Notes under the pieces: generated by a model
Seen by the model: only the letters and a program-made list of their open reading frames with translations
What the model was told of the DNA's origin: nothing
Database searches by the model: none
Made by a program: the position numbers and the translations under genes
Assembly (NCBI GenBank): GCA_903886485.1
Contig: CAISMH010000007.1
Coordinates: 1-61,680, forward strand
Reading direction: 5' to 3'
DNA: 61,680 nucleotides
From: an uncultured Burkholderiales bacterium
GTDB taxonomy: Bacteria > Pseudomonadota > Gammaproteobacteria > Burkholderiales > Burkholderiaceae_C
Shown here: piece by piece, positions 25,496-34,108 of the stretch
Layout: every line of letters starts with the position of its first letter
Numbering within the stretch: position 1 is the stretch's first letter

Positions 25496-26733
25496 GCCAG
25501 CCACTCCGCAAAGGAAATAAAACGAACGGTATCGCCTTTGGCAATGGTTTGCCCAGCGGGGTTATCCACCACGCCGTCGCCCCACACAGCAGATGTGAGC
25601 ACCCCAGAGCTTTGATTGGGGAACAAATCCAAACCACCTTGGGCGTTGCGTTTGACGCGCAAAAACTCGCGGCGCTTGTCGGCACGGGGCCAATCGAAAT
25701 GGGCCGTCATCTCGGTACGCGCAATGTCAGTCTGTGTCGCACCTTGCAAGGCCAACACAAACGGACGCACCAACAACAAAAAGGTCACAAAACTAGACAC
25801 GGGGTTGCCGGGCAAGCCCATGAAGTGGCATGCATTGCCGCCTGCCTCACGGTTGACCTTGCCGAAGGCAAAGGGCTTACCGGGCTTGATGGCCAACTGC
25901 CAAAGGTTCAACGCCCCCAAGCTCTCGACCGCTGGTTTGATGTGATCTTCTTCGCCCACCGACACGCCGCCGCTGGTGAGAATCAAATCGTGGTACTGGG
26001 CTGCATCGCGCAAAGCAGCCAGGGTGGCCTCGCGTTTGTCAGGCACGATGCCCAGGTCGGTCACCTCGCACCCCAAGCGCTGCAACATGGCACGCAGGAA
26101 GAAACGGTTGGAGTTGTAAATTGCCCCTGCTGGCATGGCATCAGGGGCGACGTCGCCGGGCATGACCAACTCATCCCCAGTGGAGAACAACGCCACACGT
26201 GGCCGTGCAGACACTTGTAGCTGCGCCAAGCCAATGCTGGCGGCCAAGCCCAATTCAGCGGGTGTCAAACGTGTGCCTTTGTTCAGCACGGTGGCGCCAC
26301 GTGTGACGTCTTCACCCGAGCGGCGAATCCATTGACCAGCGGGCACTGCTTTGTTCACTTTGACGTGGTCGCCCTCTAAGGCTTCGCAGTCTTCTTGCAT
26401 CACGACGGCATCTGCACCGGGTGGGATAGGTGCGCCAGTGAAAATACGTGCGGCTTCACCACCGTTGAGCTGCGTGCCGTGTGTGCCCGCGGGAATGCGT
26501 TGCGTCACGCGTAACACCGCTCCCGCGTGCGCACAATCGGCCGTTCGCAAGGCATAGCCGTCCATTGAACTGTTGTCTTGTGGCGGCACTTGCAAGGCTG
26601 AGGTCACATCGTGCGCGAGTACCCGACCATCGGCCTCAAAAGTGGAAACCGATTGTGACGTCGCCAAGGCATAGGCTTGCGCCAGCAATTGCGGCAACGC
26701 GTCATCGAGTGAAAGCAAAGCAGGACGGGTCAT
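25492..26733 (-). CDS. moeA: Molybdopterin molybdenumtransferase
   Basis: MoeA inserts molybdate into adenylylated molybdopterin. The 413-residue protein has the MoeA N-terminal linker domains (DNSSMDGYAL, RIFTGAPIPPGADAVV), the central MoCF-binding domain with SGGVSVGEEDHI and GLPGNPVS, and a C-terminal beta domain. It overlaps mobB upstream and moaD downstream by 4 bp each. Confidence 0.96.
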   Translation of the reverse strand: MTRPALLSLDDALPQLLAQAYALATSQSVSTFEADGRVLAHDVTSALQVPPQDNSSMDGYALRTADCAHAGAVLRVTQRIPAGTHGTQLNGGEAARIFTGAPIPPGADAVVMQEDCEALEGDHVKVNKAVPAGQWIRRSGEDVTRGATVLNKGTRLTPAELGLAASIGLAQLQVSARPRVALFSTGDELVMPGDVAPDAMPAGAIYNSNRFFLRAMLQRLGCEVTDLGIVPDKREATLAALRDAAQYHDLILTSGGVSVGEEDHIKPAVESLGALNLWQLAIKPGKPFAFGKVNREAGGNACHFMGLPGNPVSSFVTFLLLVRPFVLALQGATQTDIARTEMTAHFDWPRADKRREFLRVKRNAQGGLDLFPNQSSGVLTSAVWGDGVVDNPAGQTIAKGDTVRFISFAEWLA

Positions 26734-27260
26734 AGCAACGGTGGGTTGTAGTCGAAACGGTCTTCATGGGCCACCAGCCATTCGGTGATGGCATAGGCAT
26801 CGTTCAGGTCAAGCACAGGGCGTTGCGTGGCTTCTGGTAGGTCGTGCGGGGAATCGGTGGCAATGGCCACCACAAAGTCATCCTCGGGGTAGCGCACGGG
26901 CTGCTCAGAGGCTTTGCGCCACACTTCCACCTTGAGCAAATCGCTTTTCTTAAAACCCTCAACCAGAACCCAGTCCACGCCGTCGTAAACCTCGGCCAAC
27001 AGGTGATGCACTGAGAGTTGCGCAGGTTGCTCAAACTGTCGCTGCAACACCAAACGCTGGTTAGACGCCACCAAGACCTCAAACGCCCCGGCTTCGCGGT
27101 GTCGCCAACTGTCTTTGCCGGGCTTGTCAATGTCAAAGTTATGGTGCGCGTGCTTGACCACAGAGACACGCAAACCCCGCATGCGTAGGCAGCCGATCAG
27201 TTGCTCCACCAAAGTGGTTTTTCCTGAGCCGGAATAGCCCGCAAAGGCAACGACCTTCAT
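26730..27260 (-). CDS. mobB: Molybdopterin-guanine dinucleotide biosynthesis GTP-binding protein
   Basis: The 176-residue P-loop GTPase has Walker A GYSGSGKTTL near the N-terminus, KHAHHNFDIDKPGKDSWRHREAGA, and VLVEGFKKSDLLKVEV, all typical of MobB, which assists MobA in making the dinucleotide cofactor. The ATG at 27260 overlaps the thrC stop (ATGA), and the conserved MKVVAFAGYSG starts there. Confidence 0.95.
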   Translation of the reverse strand: MKVVAFAGYSGSGKTTLVEQLIGCLRMRGLRVSVVKHAHHNFDIDKPGKDSWRHREAGAFEVLVASNQRLVLQRQFEQPAQLSVHHLLAEVYDGVDWVLVEGFKKSDLLKVEVWRKASEQPVRYPEDDFVVAIATDSPHDLPEATQRPVLDLNDAYAITEWLVAHEDRFDYNPPLL

Positions 27261-28690
27261 GCGCGGTCGCAATGCTGGGCAATGTAAGCCTTGATTTGGG
27301 CCACATCTGCCTTCATCACTTGCACGCGTTTGGGCAAGGCTTCAATGCCTTCAAACTTGACGGGGCGGCTGGGCTCTTGACCCAAGGCTTCCACAATGGT
27401 GGCCGCAAACTTGATGGGCAAGGCAGTCTCCAACACGATCATCGGCACACCGGCTTTGACATGTTCACGCGCCACTTTCACGCCGTCTGCCGTGTGGGTA
27501 TCGATCATTTCGCCAAAGCGCTTGTACACATCTTGGATGGTGGCCAAACGGTTGGCGTGCGTGCTCTTGCCGCTGGCAAAACCATAGTGCGTCGCCGCTT
27601 GGGCAAAGTGCGGGTCGCCGCTCAAGTCGAACTTACCGTTTTTCGAAATTTGCGCGCCAAACAAGTCTTTGGTCAGCGCGGCATCGCGGCCGAGCAAGTC
27701 GAACACAAAGCGTTCGAAATTGCTGGCTTTGGAAATGTCCATCGACGGGCTGGACGTCTCGTGCGTGTCCGCACTGCCGCGTACGCGGTACACGCCGGTG
27801 CGGAAGAACTCGTCAAGCACATCGTTCTCGTTGGTGGCTGCCACCAAGGTGTCCACGGGCAAACCCATCATGCGGGCCACATGGCCCGCACACACATTGC
27901 CGAAGTTGCCGCTGGGCACGGTGAAGCTCACCTTTTGATGGTTCGCCGTGGTCGCTTGGAAATAGCCTGCAAAGTAGTACACCACTTGCGCCAACAAACG
28001 CGCCCAATTGATGGAGTTAACGGTGCCAATCTTGTATTGGGTTTTGAACTCCAAATCGTTGGACACGGCTTTGACCAAGTCCTGGCAATCGTCAAACACG
28101 CCTTCAATCGCAATGTTGTGGATGTTCTCGTCCATCAAGCTGAACATTTGCGCTTGCTGGAACGGACTCATGCGCCCGTGTGGGCTGGTCATGAACACGC
28201 GCACACCTTTTTTGCCACGCATGGCGTATTCGGCAGCGCTGCCGGTGTCGCCACTGGTGGCACCAAAAATATTCAGCTCTTCGCCACGACGCGCCAGCTC
28301 GTATTCAAACAAGTTGCCAAGCAATTGCATGGCCATGTCTTTGAAGGCGAGCGTGGGGCCGTTGGACAGCGCTTCGACGAACAAGCCGTCTTCCAAAGCA
28401 CGCACCGGCACGATGGCTTCAGTGCCGTACACCGCTTTGGTGTACGTCTTCACGCACAAGGCTTTCAAGTCAGCCGCAGGAATGTCGTCGATGTAGAGCG
28501 AGAGCACCTCAAACGCCAATGCGGCATAGCCTTGGGTTTGGAAGGTGGTGCGCAAACGGGTCAGTGCTGCATCGTCTACTTGTGGGTAGTGCTCGGGCAA
28601 ATACAAGCCGCCATCGGGCGCCAAGCCCTCAAGAAGAATTTCACAAAAACGCTTGCGCTCGGCGTGGCCGCGCGTGGACAAATACAGCAT
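27257..28690 (-). CDS. thrC: Threonine synthase
   Basis: ThrC converts O-phosphohomoserine to threonine with PLP. The 477-residue length is that of the longer, two-domain bacterial type. The N-terminus MLYLSTRGH, the PLP lysine in LAFKDMAMQ, the phosphate-binding loop in TSGDTGSAA and the SGNFGNVCAG segment are all present. The ATG overlaps the last base of the hom stop codon. Confidence 0.97.
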   Translation of the reverse strand: MLYLSTRGHAERKRFCEILLEGLAPDGGLYLPEHYPQVDDAALTRLRTTFQTQGYAALAFEVLSLYIDDIPAADLKALCVKTYTKAVYGTEAIVPVRALEDGLFVEALSNGPTLAFKDMAMQLLGNLFEYELARRGEELNIFGATSGDTGSAAEYAMRGKKGVRVFMTSPHGRMSPFQQAQMFSLMDENIHNIAIEGVFDDCQDLVKAVSNDLEFKTQYKIGTVNSINWARLLAQVVYYFAGYFQATTANHQKVSFTVPSGNFGNVCAGHVARMMGLPVDTLVAATNENDVLDEFFRTGVYRVRGSADTHETSSPSMDISKASNFERFVFDLLGRDAALTKDLFGAQISKNGKFDLSGDPHFAQAATHYGFASGKSTHANRLATIQDVYKRFGEMIDTHTADGVKVAREHVKAGVPMIVLETALPIKFAATIVEALGQEPSRPVKFEGIEALPKRVQVMKADVAQIKAYIAQHCDRA

Positions 28691-30000
28691 CAGTTCAACT
28701 CTTCTTTGCGGATGCGGGTGATTGGGGCCAGCACCGTGCTGAGTTGTTGCATCTCAGCAAGGGCTTGGTTCATCTTGGCTTCCACACAGTCGTGGGTCAG
28801 GATGATGAGGTCGGTGTGGCTCTCGCCCTCACCGGCTTCACGCTGCAACACGGCATCAATGCTGATGTCGGCATTCGCCAAAATGCCTGTGACTTTCGCC
28901 AACACGCCCGCTTGGTCGGCCACGCGCAAACGCAGGTAGTAGCTGGTGACCACTTGGGCCATCGGCAAAATCGGCAAGTTGCTCATGGCATCGGGCTGGA
29001 AGGCCAAATGCGGTACGCGGTTGAGTGGGTCTGCGGTGTGCAAACGGGTGATATCCACCAAGTCGGCAATCACCGCACTCGCGGTGGGCTCACTGCCCGC
29101 GCCTTTGCCGTAATACAGCGTAGTGCCCACGGCATCCGCTTGCACCATGACGGCGTTCATCGCACCTTCGACATTGGCAATCAAGCGCTTGGCTGGCACC
29201 AAGCAAGGATGCACGCGCAGTTCGATCCCTGCAGCCGTGCGCTTAGAGATACCCAAGAGCTTGATGCGGTAGCCCAATTGTTCGGCGTACTTGATGTCTT
29301 GCGATTCGAGTTTGGTGATGCCTTCGACATAGGCCTTGTCAAATTGCACAGGAATGCCAAACGCAATGGCCGACATGATGGTGGCTTTGTGCGCCGCATC
29401 CACGCCTTCAATGTCGAAGGTCGGGTCAGCTTCGGCGTAGCCCAAAGCTTGGGCTTGCTTGAGGACGTCGCCAAAGGTCAGGCCCTTGTCGCGCATCTCA
29501 GACAAGATGAAGTTGGTCGTGCCATTGATGATGCCTGCCAGCCACTGAATACGGTTCGCCGTGAGACCTTCGCGCAAAGCCTTGATGATGGGGATGCCAC
29601 CCGCCACGGCCGCTTCAAACGCCACCATCACGCCTTTTTTGTGGGCAGCTGCAAAGATTTCTGTGCCGTGCACGGCGAGCAGTGCTTTGTTGGCGGTGAC
29701 CACATGCTTGCCCGCCTCAATGGCTTCGAGCACGAGTTGTTTGGCAATCCCGTAACCACCAATGAGTTCAACCACGATGTCGATCTCGGGGTTGGCGATG
29801 ACCTTGCGCGCATCGTCCACCACTTGCACCTTCGTACCCACGATGCTTTTGGCACGTGCGACGTCAAGGTCTGCCACCATCGCGACTTCAATGCCGCGAC
29901 CGGCACGACGTTGAATTTCTTCTTGGTTGCGTTGGAGCACTTCAAACGTGCCGCTGCCTACAGTGCCAATGCCTAAGAGGCCTACTTGAATCGGTTTCAT
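28690..30000 (-). CDS. hom: Homoserine dehydrogenase
   Basis: Hom reduces aspartate semialdehyde to homoserine. The 436-residue protein has the Rossmann motif GLLGIGTVGSGTFE (about 8-21), NGTTNFIL, the catalytic-core segment GIPVQFDKAYVEGI, and a C-terminal ACT domain (about 350-430, AGVLAKVTGILANADISI) for threonine feedback. It overlaps alaA upstream (ATGA) and thrC downstream. Confidence 0.97.
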   Translation of the reverse strand: MKPIQVGLLGIGTVGSGTFEVLQRNQEEIQRRAGRGIEVAMVADLDVARAKSIVGTKVQVVDDARKVIANPEIDIVVELIGGYGIAKQLVLEAIEAGKHVVTANKALLAVHGTEIFAAAHKKGVMVAFEAAVAGGIPIIKALREGLTANRIQWLAGIINGTTNFILSEMRDKGLTFGDVLKQAQALGYAEADPTFDIEGVDAAHKATIMSAIAFGIPVQFDKAYVEGITKLESQDIKYAEQLGYRIKLLGISKRTAAGIELRVHPCLVPAKRLIANVEGAMNAVMVQADAVGTTLYYGKGAGSEPTASAVIADLVDITRLHTADPLNRVPHLAFQPDAMSNLPILPMAQVVTSYYLRLRVADQAGVLAKVTGILANADISIDAVLQREAGEGESHTDLIILTHDCVEAKMNQALAEMQQLSTVLAPITRIRKEELN

Positions 30001-31220
30001 GCTTTTCTATTTCGGTAGTTTTCTAAGAATTTTGCGATGCGTGAAATGGCCTCGCGCAAGTCGTCTTCATGGGGCAAGAACACGATGCGGAAGTGGTCCG
30101 TTGTCTTCCAGTTAAAGCCCGTGCCCTGCACCAGCATGACTTTGGTTTCTTGGAGCAGCTGCAAGAAAAACTGCTGGTCGTCTTGGATGGGGTAGACCTT
30201 GGGGTCCAAGCGGGGAAACATGTAGAGCGCCGCTTGCGGCTTGACACACGTCACACCGGGAATGGCGGTGATGAGTTCATAGGCCAAGTCGCGTTGCTTG
30301 CGCAAACGGCCGCCCTCGCCCACCAAGTCATTGATGCTTTGGTAGCCGCCCAAAGCAGTTTGAATCGCCCACTGGCCTGGCACGTTGGCGCACAGGCGCA
30401 TGTTCGAGAGCATGTTGAGGCCCTCGATGTAATCGGCTGCGGGCTTCTTATCGCCCGACACCACCAACCAACCCGCGCGATAACCGCAAGAGCGATAACT
30501 TTTAGACAGAGAGTTGAAAGTGAGTGTCAACACATCGTCACTCAAACTGCCGATCGGCGTGTGCTTGACGCCGTCATACAAGACCTTGTCGTACACCTCG
30601 TCGGCAAAGATGATCAAGCCATGCTTGCGCGCGAGTTCGACAATTTGCAACAGCAATTCATCGGAATACAAAGCACCCGTCGGGTTATTGGGGTTGATGA
30701 CCACAATGCCCTTGGTGTGCTGGGTGATTTTTGAGCGAATGTCGTCGATGTTAGGCATCCACCCGTTGTCTTCGTCACACACGTAATGCACGGGCGTGCC
30801 GCCCGACAAACTGACGGCCGCCGTCCATAGCGGGTAGTCAGGGGCTGGCAACAGCAACTCGTCACCGTTGTTGAGCAAGCCATTGGTGGCCATGACGATG
30901 AGCTCACTCGCACCGTTGCCCAGATAGATGTCATCTAGCGTGACGCCTTTGATGCCTTGCTTTTGCGTTTCGTGCATCACCGCTTTGCGGGCGCCAAAAA
31001 TGCCTTTGCTGTCCGAGTAACCGGCCGAGGCGGGCAGATTGCGGATCATGTCTTGCTGAATTTCTTCAGGTGCGTCAAAGCCAAACACGGCCAAGTTGCC
31101 AATGTTGAGTTTGATGATCTTGTGGCCTTCCTCCTCCATTTGACGCGCGCGATCCATGATGGGACCACGAATGTCATAACAGACGTTGGACAGCTTGTTG
31201 GATTTTTGGATTTTCTTCAA
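29997..31220 (-). CDS. alaA: AlaA-type alanine/glutamate-pyruvate aminotransferase
   Basis: The 407-residue fold-type I aminotransferase closely follows E. coli AlaA: KSNKLSNVCYDIRGP at the N-terminus, NPNNPTGALY, and the PLP lysine in SLSKSYRSCGYRAGW. AlaA makes alanine from pyruvate and glutamate. Where AlaA has NIGNPA, this protein has NIGNLA. The start codon is a TTG (31218-31220) with GGAGG 4 nt upstream; no ATG is available. It heads a seven-gene run with hom, thrC, mobB, moeA, moaD and moaE. Confidence 0.92.
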   Translation of the reverse strand: MKKIQKSNKLSNVCYDIRGPIMDRARQMEEEGHKIIKLNIGNLAVFGFDAPEEIQQDMIRNLPASAGYSDSKGIFGARKAVMHETQKQGIKGVTLDDIYLGNGASELIVMATNGLLNNGDELLLPAPDYPLWTAAVSLSGGTPVHYVCDEDNGWMPNIDDIRSKITQHTKGIVVINPNNPTGALYSDELLLQIVELARKHGLIIFADEVYDKVLYDGVKHTPIGSLSDDVLTLTFNSLSKSYRSCGYRAGWLVVSGDKKPAADYIEGLNMLSNMRLCANVPGQWAIQTALGGYQSINDLVGEGGRLRKQRDLAYELITAIPGVTCVKPQAALYMFPRLDPKVYPIQDDQQFFLQLLQETKVMLVQGTGFNWKTTDHFRIVFLPHEDDLREAISRIAKFLENYRNRKA

Positions 31221-31284
31221 AGTCCCTCCGTGGGCTCTTTTACAGGGTGAAACCTATAATTTGACCACAGTTCTCAAGGCATTT

Positions 31285-31671
31285 ATGAAATTACAACCCG
31301 ATCGCATCGAGACCCAGTCCGTCACCGCCTATGGCGCGGGGTGGGTCGCCATTCAAGGCGAAAAGATCACGCATAGCGTGGTCATCACCTCGGAGGGCTT
31401 GCGGCTGGATTGGCAATGCCAGCGCTTTGAGGATTTAGGCCCGCAGCACTTTGCGCAGTTGGCGGCGCTCGAGGTCGAATTGGTCGTCTTTGGCAGCGGT
31501 GAGCGTCTGCGCTTTGTGCCACCTCAATGGCAAGCCGAATTGATGGCGCGACGAATCGGCCTAGAAACCATGGACACACAGGCCGCTTGCCGCACTTACA
31601 ACATCTTGGCAGGAGAGGGACGCAAGGTGGCAGCGGCCCTGCTGATTGAACCCGTCGCCATTAAGAATTAA
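31285..31671 (+). CDS. Mth938-like (DUF498) domain protein
   Basis: The 128-residue protein matches the Mth938 fold family related to the human mitochondrial complex I assembly factor NDUFAF3: ITHSVVITSEGLRLDW, LVVFGSGERLRFVPPQ, GLETMDTQAACRTYNILAGEGRKVAAALL. In bacteria its role is not established. A TATAAT box at 31255-31260 lies 24 bp upstream of the ATG. It is divergent from alaA and followed by the peroxiredoxin gene. Confidence 0.85.
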   Translation: MKLQPDRIETQSVTAYGAGWVAIQGEKITHSVVITSEGLRLDWQCQRFEDLGPQHFAQLAALEVELVVFGSGERLRFVPPQWQAELMARRIGLETMDTQAACRTYNILAGEGRKVAAALLIEPVAIKN

Positions 31672-31820
31672 GCACACGCTTGACGCGGCATTGGGTGAAT
31701 GCGCTGAGACAAACGGGCGAGTTGGTTTCTAAGTTAAAATAATGGGTTGCCGGAAGGGGGCTATCTCGACAGTCGCCTCCTTCATCCGGCCATCTGAACT
31801 GTCACACCTGATTGAGCGCT

Positions 31821-32300
31821 ATGGCAATTGTTGTCAACAAACCCCTCCCCGAATTTGAAGCCAATGCAACAGGTGGCATCAAGGTTACCAACAACTCCCA
31901 CACAGGCCAAATGATGGTCTTGTACTTCTATCCCAAGGACAACACGCCCGGTTGCACCACCGAAGCGATGCAGTTTCGCGACAAGTACAAAGACTTTGTA
32001 AAAGCTGGCGCTTTGGTGTTTGGTGTGTCGCGCGACAACATGAAATCCCACGATGACTTCAAAGCCAAACTGGAATTGCCATTTGAGTTGATTGCCGATA
32101 CCGAAGAAAAAATGTGCCACATGTTTGGCGTTGTGAAGAACAAGATCATGTACGGCAAGAAAGTCAAAGGGATTGAGCGCAGCACCTTTTTGATTGGCGC
32201 CGATGGCTTGCTGAAAGAAGAATGGCGTGGACTCAAAGTGCCCGGTCACGTCGATGACGTGCTCAAAGCAGTCAAGGCTTTGAAGAAAGCCTCCACCTAA
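31821..32300 (+). CDS. bcp: Bcp/PrxQ-type peroxiredoxin
   Basis: The 159-residue thioredoxin-fold peroxidase has the peroxidatic cysteine C45 in KDNTPGCTTEA. The resolving cysteine found five residues later in E. coli Bcp is methionine (M50) here; the only other cysteine is C99. It may work as a 1-Cys enzyme or use C99. It reduces hydroperoxides in the cytosol. The ATG at 31821 is preferred over a TTG at 31812. Followed by a terminator before phoH. Confidence 0.92.
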   Translation: MAIVVNKPLPEFEANATGGIKVTNNSHTGQMMVLYFYPKDNTPGCTTEAMQFRDKYKDFVKAGALVFGVSRDNMKSHDDFKAKLELPFELIADTEEKMCHMFGVVKNKIMYGKKVKGIERSTFLIGADGLLKEEWRGLKVPGHVDDVLKAVKALKKAST

Positions 32301-32380
32301 AACAGTTCACCTCAAGTGTCACAGAGCTCGGGTATAGTGGCTCCATGACATTGACAGAAGCGAACACGTTTCACACGACA

Positions 32381-32409
32381 AGCCGCCTTGGCCTCCAGGC
32401 GGCTTTTTC
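32381..32409 (+). terminator. Terminator between the peroxiredoxin gene and the PhoH gene
   Basis: AGCCGCCT (32381-32388) and AGGCGGCT (32397-32404) form an 8-bp stem with an 8-nt loop followed by TTTTT. It lies 80 bp past the bcp stop. A TATAGT box at 32333-32338 upstream of the hairpin leaves room for a short transcript, but no -35 box supports one. Confidence 0.8.
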
Positions 32410-32455
32410 GCTTTTTGCACCTACCTTTTGCGTTTCAACTCTTTAAATTCCATCT

Positions 32456-34105
32456 ATGCCACTGCCTCCTGCCCCCGCCAAACGTGCTGCTTTATTAAAT
32501 ACTGAGAAATTAGATACGGCCCCAGCCAAATCACGCAGTGCACGCAAATCAGCATCGCGCCACGAAGATCGAATCGCACAAGAACAAGCACCCATCAAAG
32601 CGCGGGAGACCTCGCCGGTAGCAACGCACGACAAGCATGAAGGTATACCGGCCTACAAAGGTGAACGCAAAGTGACACCCGCACGTTCAGCTGCACCAAA
32701 GAAGGCCAAGCACACCGGACCCGCCAAGCTGTTTGTGCTCGACACCAATGTGCTGATGCATGACCCCATGTGCTTGTTCCGCTTCGAAGAACACGATGTG
32801 TTTCTGCCCATGATCGTGCTCGAAGAGCTGGATGGTCACAAAAAGGGGATGACCGAAGTGGCGCGCAATGCGCGTCAAACCAGCCGATCTCTCGATGCTT
32901 TGGTTGCCTCCCACAACGCTGACATCCTGACCGGCATCAAACTCGATGGGACGGGTCATATCGAGGTGGGGGGGCGTTTGTTCTTCCAAACCGAACCTCT
33001 TGATTTCACGCTGCCATCGAGCCTGCCACAAGGCAAGGCTGACAACCAAATTCTCGGCGTCGTCGAGGCCTTGCGCGTCAAACACGCGCCACGCGAGGTG
33101 GTGCTGGTGTCTAAGGACATCAACATGCGCGTGAAAGCGCGAGCCTTAGGTTTGGCCGCAGAGGACTACCAAAATGACAAAACATTGGAAGACGGCGATC
33201 TGCTCTACTCAGGCGCTTTGGCACTGCCCGAAGATTTTTGGATCAAGCATGCCAAGTCCGTCGAAAGCTGGCAAAGCGGCAGCAGTACCTTTTATCGTTT
33301 GAGCGGCCCACTCGTGCCCGACCTGCACATCAACCAGTTTGTGTATCACGAGTCCGCCGGTGAGCCGAGCCTGTATGCCCGTGTGACCGAAATTCGTGGC
33401 AAAACCGTGGTGCTGAAAACACTCAAAGACTTCACCCATCTTAAAAATGCTGTGTGGGGTGTGAGCACCCGAAACCGCGAACAAAACTTCGCGATGAACT
33501 TGCTCACCGACCCTGAAATTGATTTCGTCACTCTGACTGGCACTGCAGGTACAGGCAAAACGCTCATGGCTTTGGCAGCGGGCCTGACTCAAGTGCTGGA
33601 TGACCGCCGTTACACCGAAATCATCATGACCCGCGCCACCGTCAGCGTGGGCGATGACATCGGATTTTTGCCTGGCACAGAGGAGGAAAAAATGGGCCCC
33701 TGGATGGGCGCTTTAGATGACAACCTCGAAGTGCTGGCAAAAACAGAAACCAATGCTGGGGAATGGGGGCGCGCAGCTACCAACGATTTGATTCGCAGCC
33801 GTATCAAGATCAAAAGCCTGAACTTCATGCGCGGGCGCACCTTCTTGAACAAATACCTCATCATCGATGAAGCACAGAACTTGACGCCCAAGCAAATGAA
33901 AACGCTCATCACACGCGCAGGTCCCGGCACCAAAATTGTGTGCATGGGCAACTTGGCACAGATTGACACGCCCTACCTCACCGAAGGCTCATCGGGCTTG
34001 ACGTATGCGGTAGACCGCTTCAAAGGCTGGCCACACGGTGGACACATCACCTTAGCCCGTGGCGAACGCTCGCGACTGGCGGACTTTGCCAGCGAAGTGC
34101 TCTAG
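32456..34105 (+). CDS. PIN-domain/PhoH-type ATPase
   Basis: The 549-residue protein joins an N-terminal PIN nuclease domain (about 91-225, beginning KLFVLDTNVLMHDP with the acidic D96) to a C-terminal PhoH ATPase (about 315-549, Walker A GTAGTGKT near 362 and IIDEAQNLTP for Walker B). PIN-PhoH proteins are RNA helicase/nuclease-like enzymes. Residues 1-90 are a basic, low-complexity extension. No clear ribosome binding site precedes the ATG. It runs up to within 3 bp of the convergent dnaB gene. Confidence 0.9.
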   Translation: MPLPPAPAKRAALLNTEKLDTAPAKSRSARKSASRHEDRIAQEQAPIKARETSPVATHDKHEGIPAYKGERKVTPARSAAPKKAKHTGPAKLFVLDTNVLMHDPMCLFRFEEHDVFLPMIVLEELDGHKKGMTEVARNARQTSRSLDALVASHNADILTGIKLDGTGHIEVGGRLFFQTEPLDFTLPSSLPQGKADNQILGVVEALRVKHAPREVVLVSKDINMRVKARALGLAAEDYQNDKTLEDGDLLYSGALALPEDFWIKHAKSVESWQSGSSTFYRLSGPLVPDLHINQFVYHESAGEPSLYARVTEIRGKTVVLKTLKDFTHLKNAVWGVSTRNREQNFAMNLLTDPEIDFVTLTGTAGTGKTLMALAAGLTQVLDDRRYTEIIMTRATVSVGDDIGFLPGTEEEKMGPWMGALDDNLEVLAKTETNAGEWGRAATNDLIRSRIKIKSLNFMRGRTFLNKYLIIDEAQNLTPKQMKTLITRAGPGTKIVCMGNLAQIDTPYLTEGSSGLTYAVDRFKGWPHGGHITLARGERSRLADFASEVL

Positions 34106-34108
34106 AAC

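Noticed and set aside
27272..28939. Long open frame on the plus strand (555 codons) opposite thrC and hom
   Set aside because: It is antisense to two clearly conserved enzymes, has no recognisable motif, and its His/Gly/Val-rich composition is what the opposite strand of biased coding DNA produces.
28519..29976. Another 485-codon plus-strand frame opposite hom
   Set aside because: Shadow of the hom gene; no domain, no ribosome binding site of note, same antisense composition.
32333..32412. Possible small RNA from a TATAGT box to the terminator upstream of phoH
   Set aside because: No -35 box at a suitable distance and the hairpin is well explained as the terminator of the peroxiredoxin gene.
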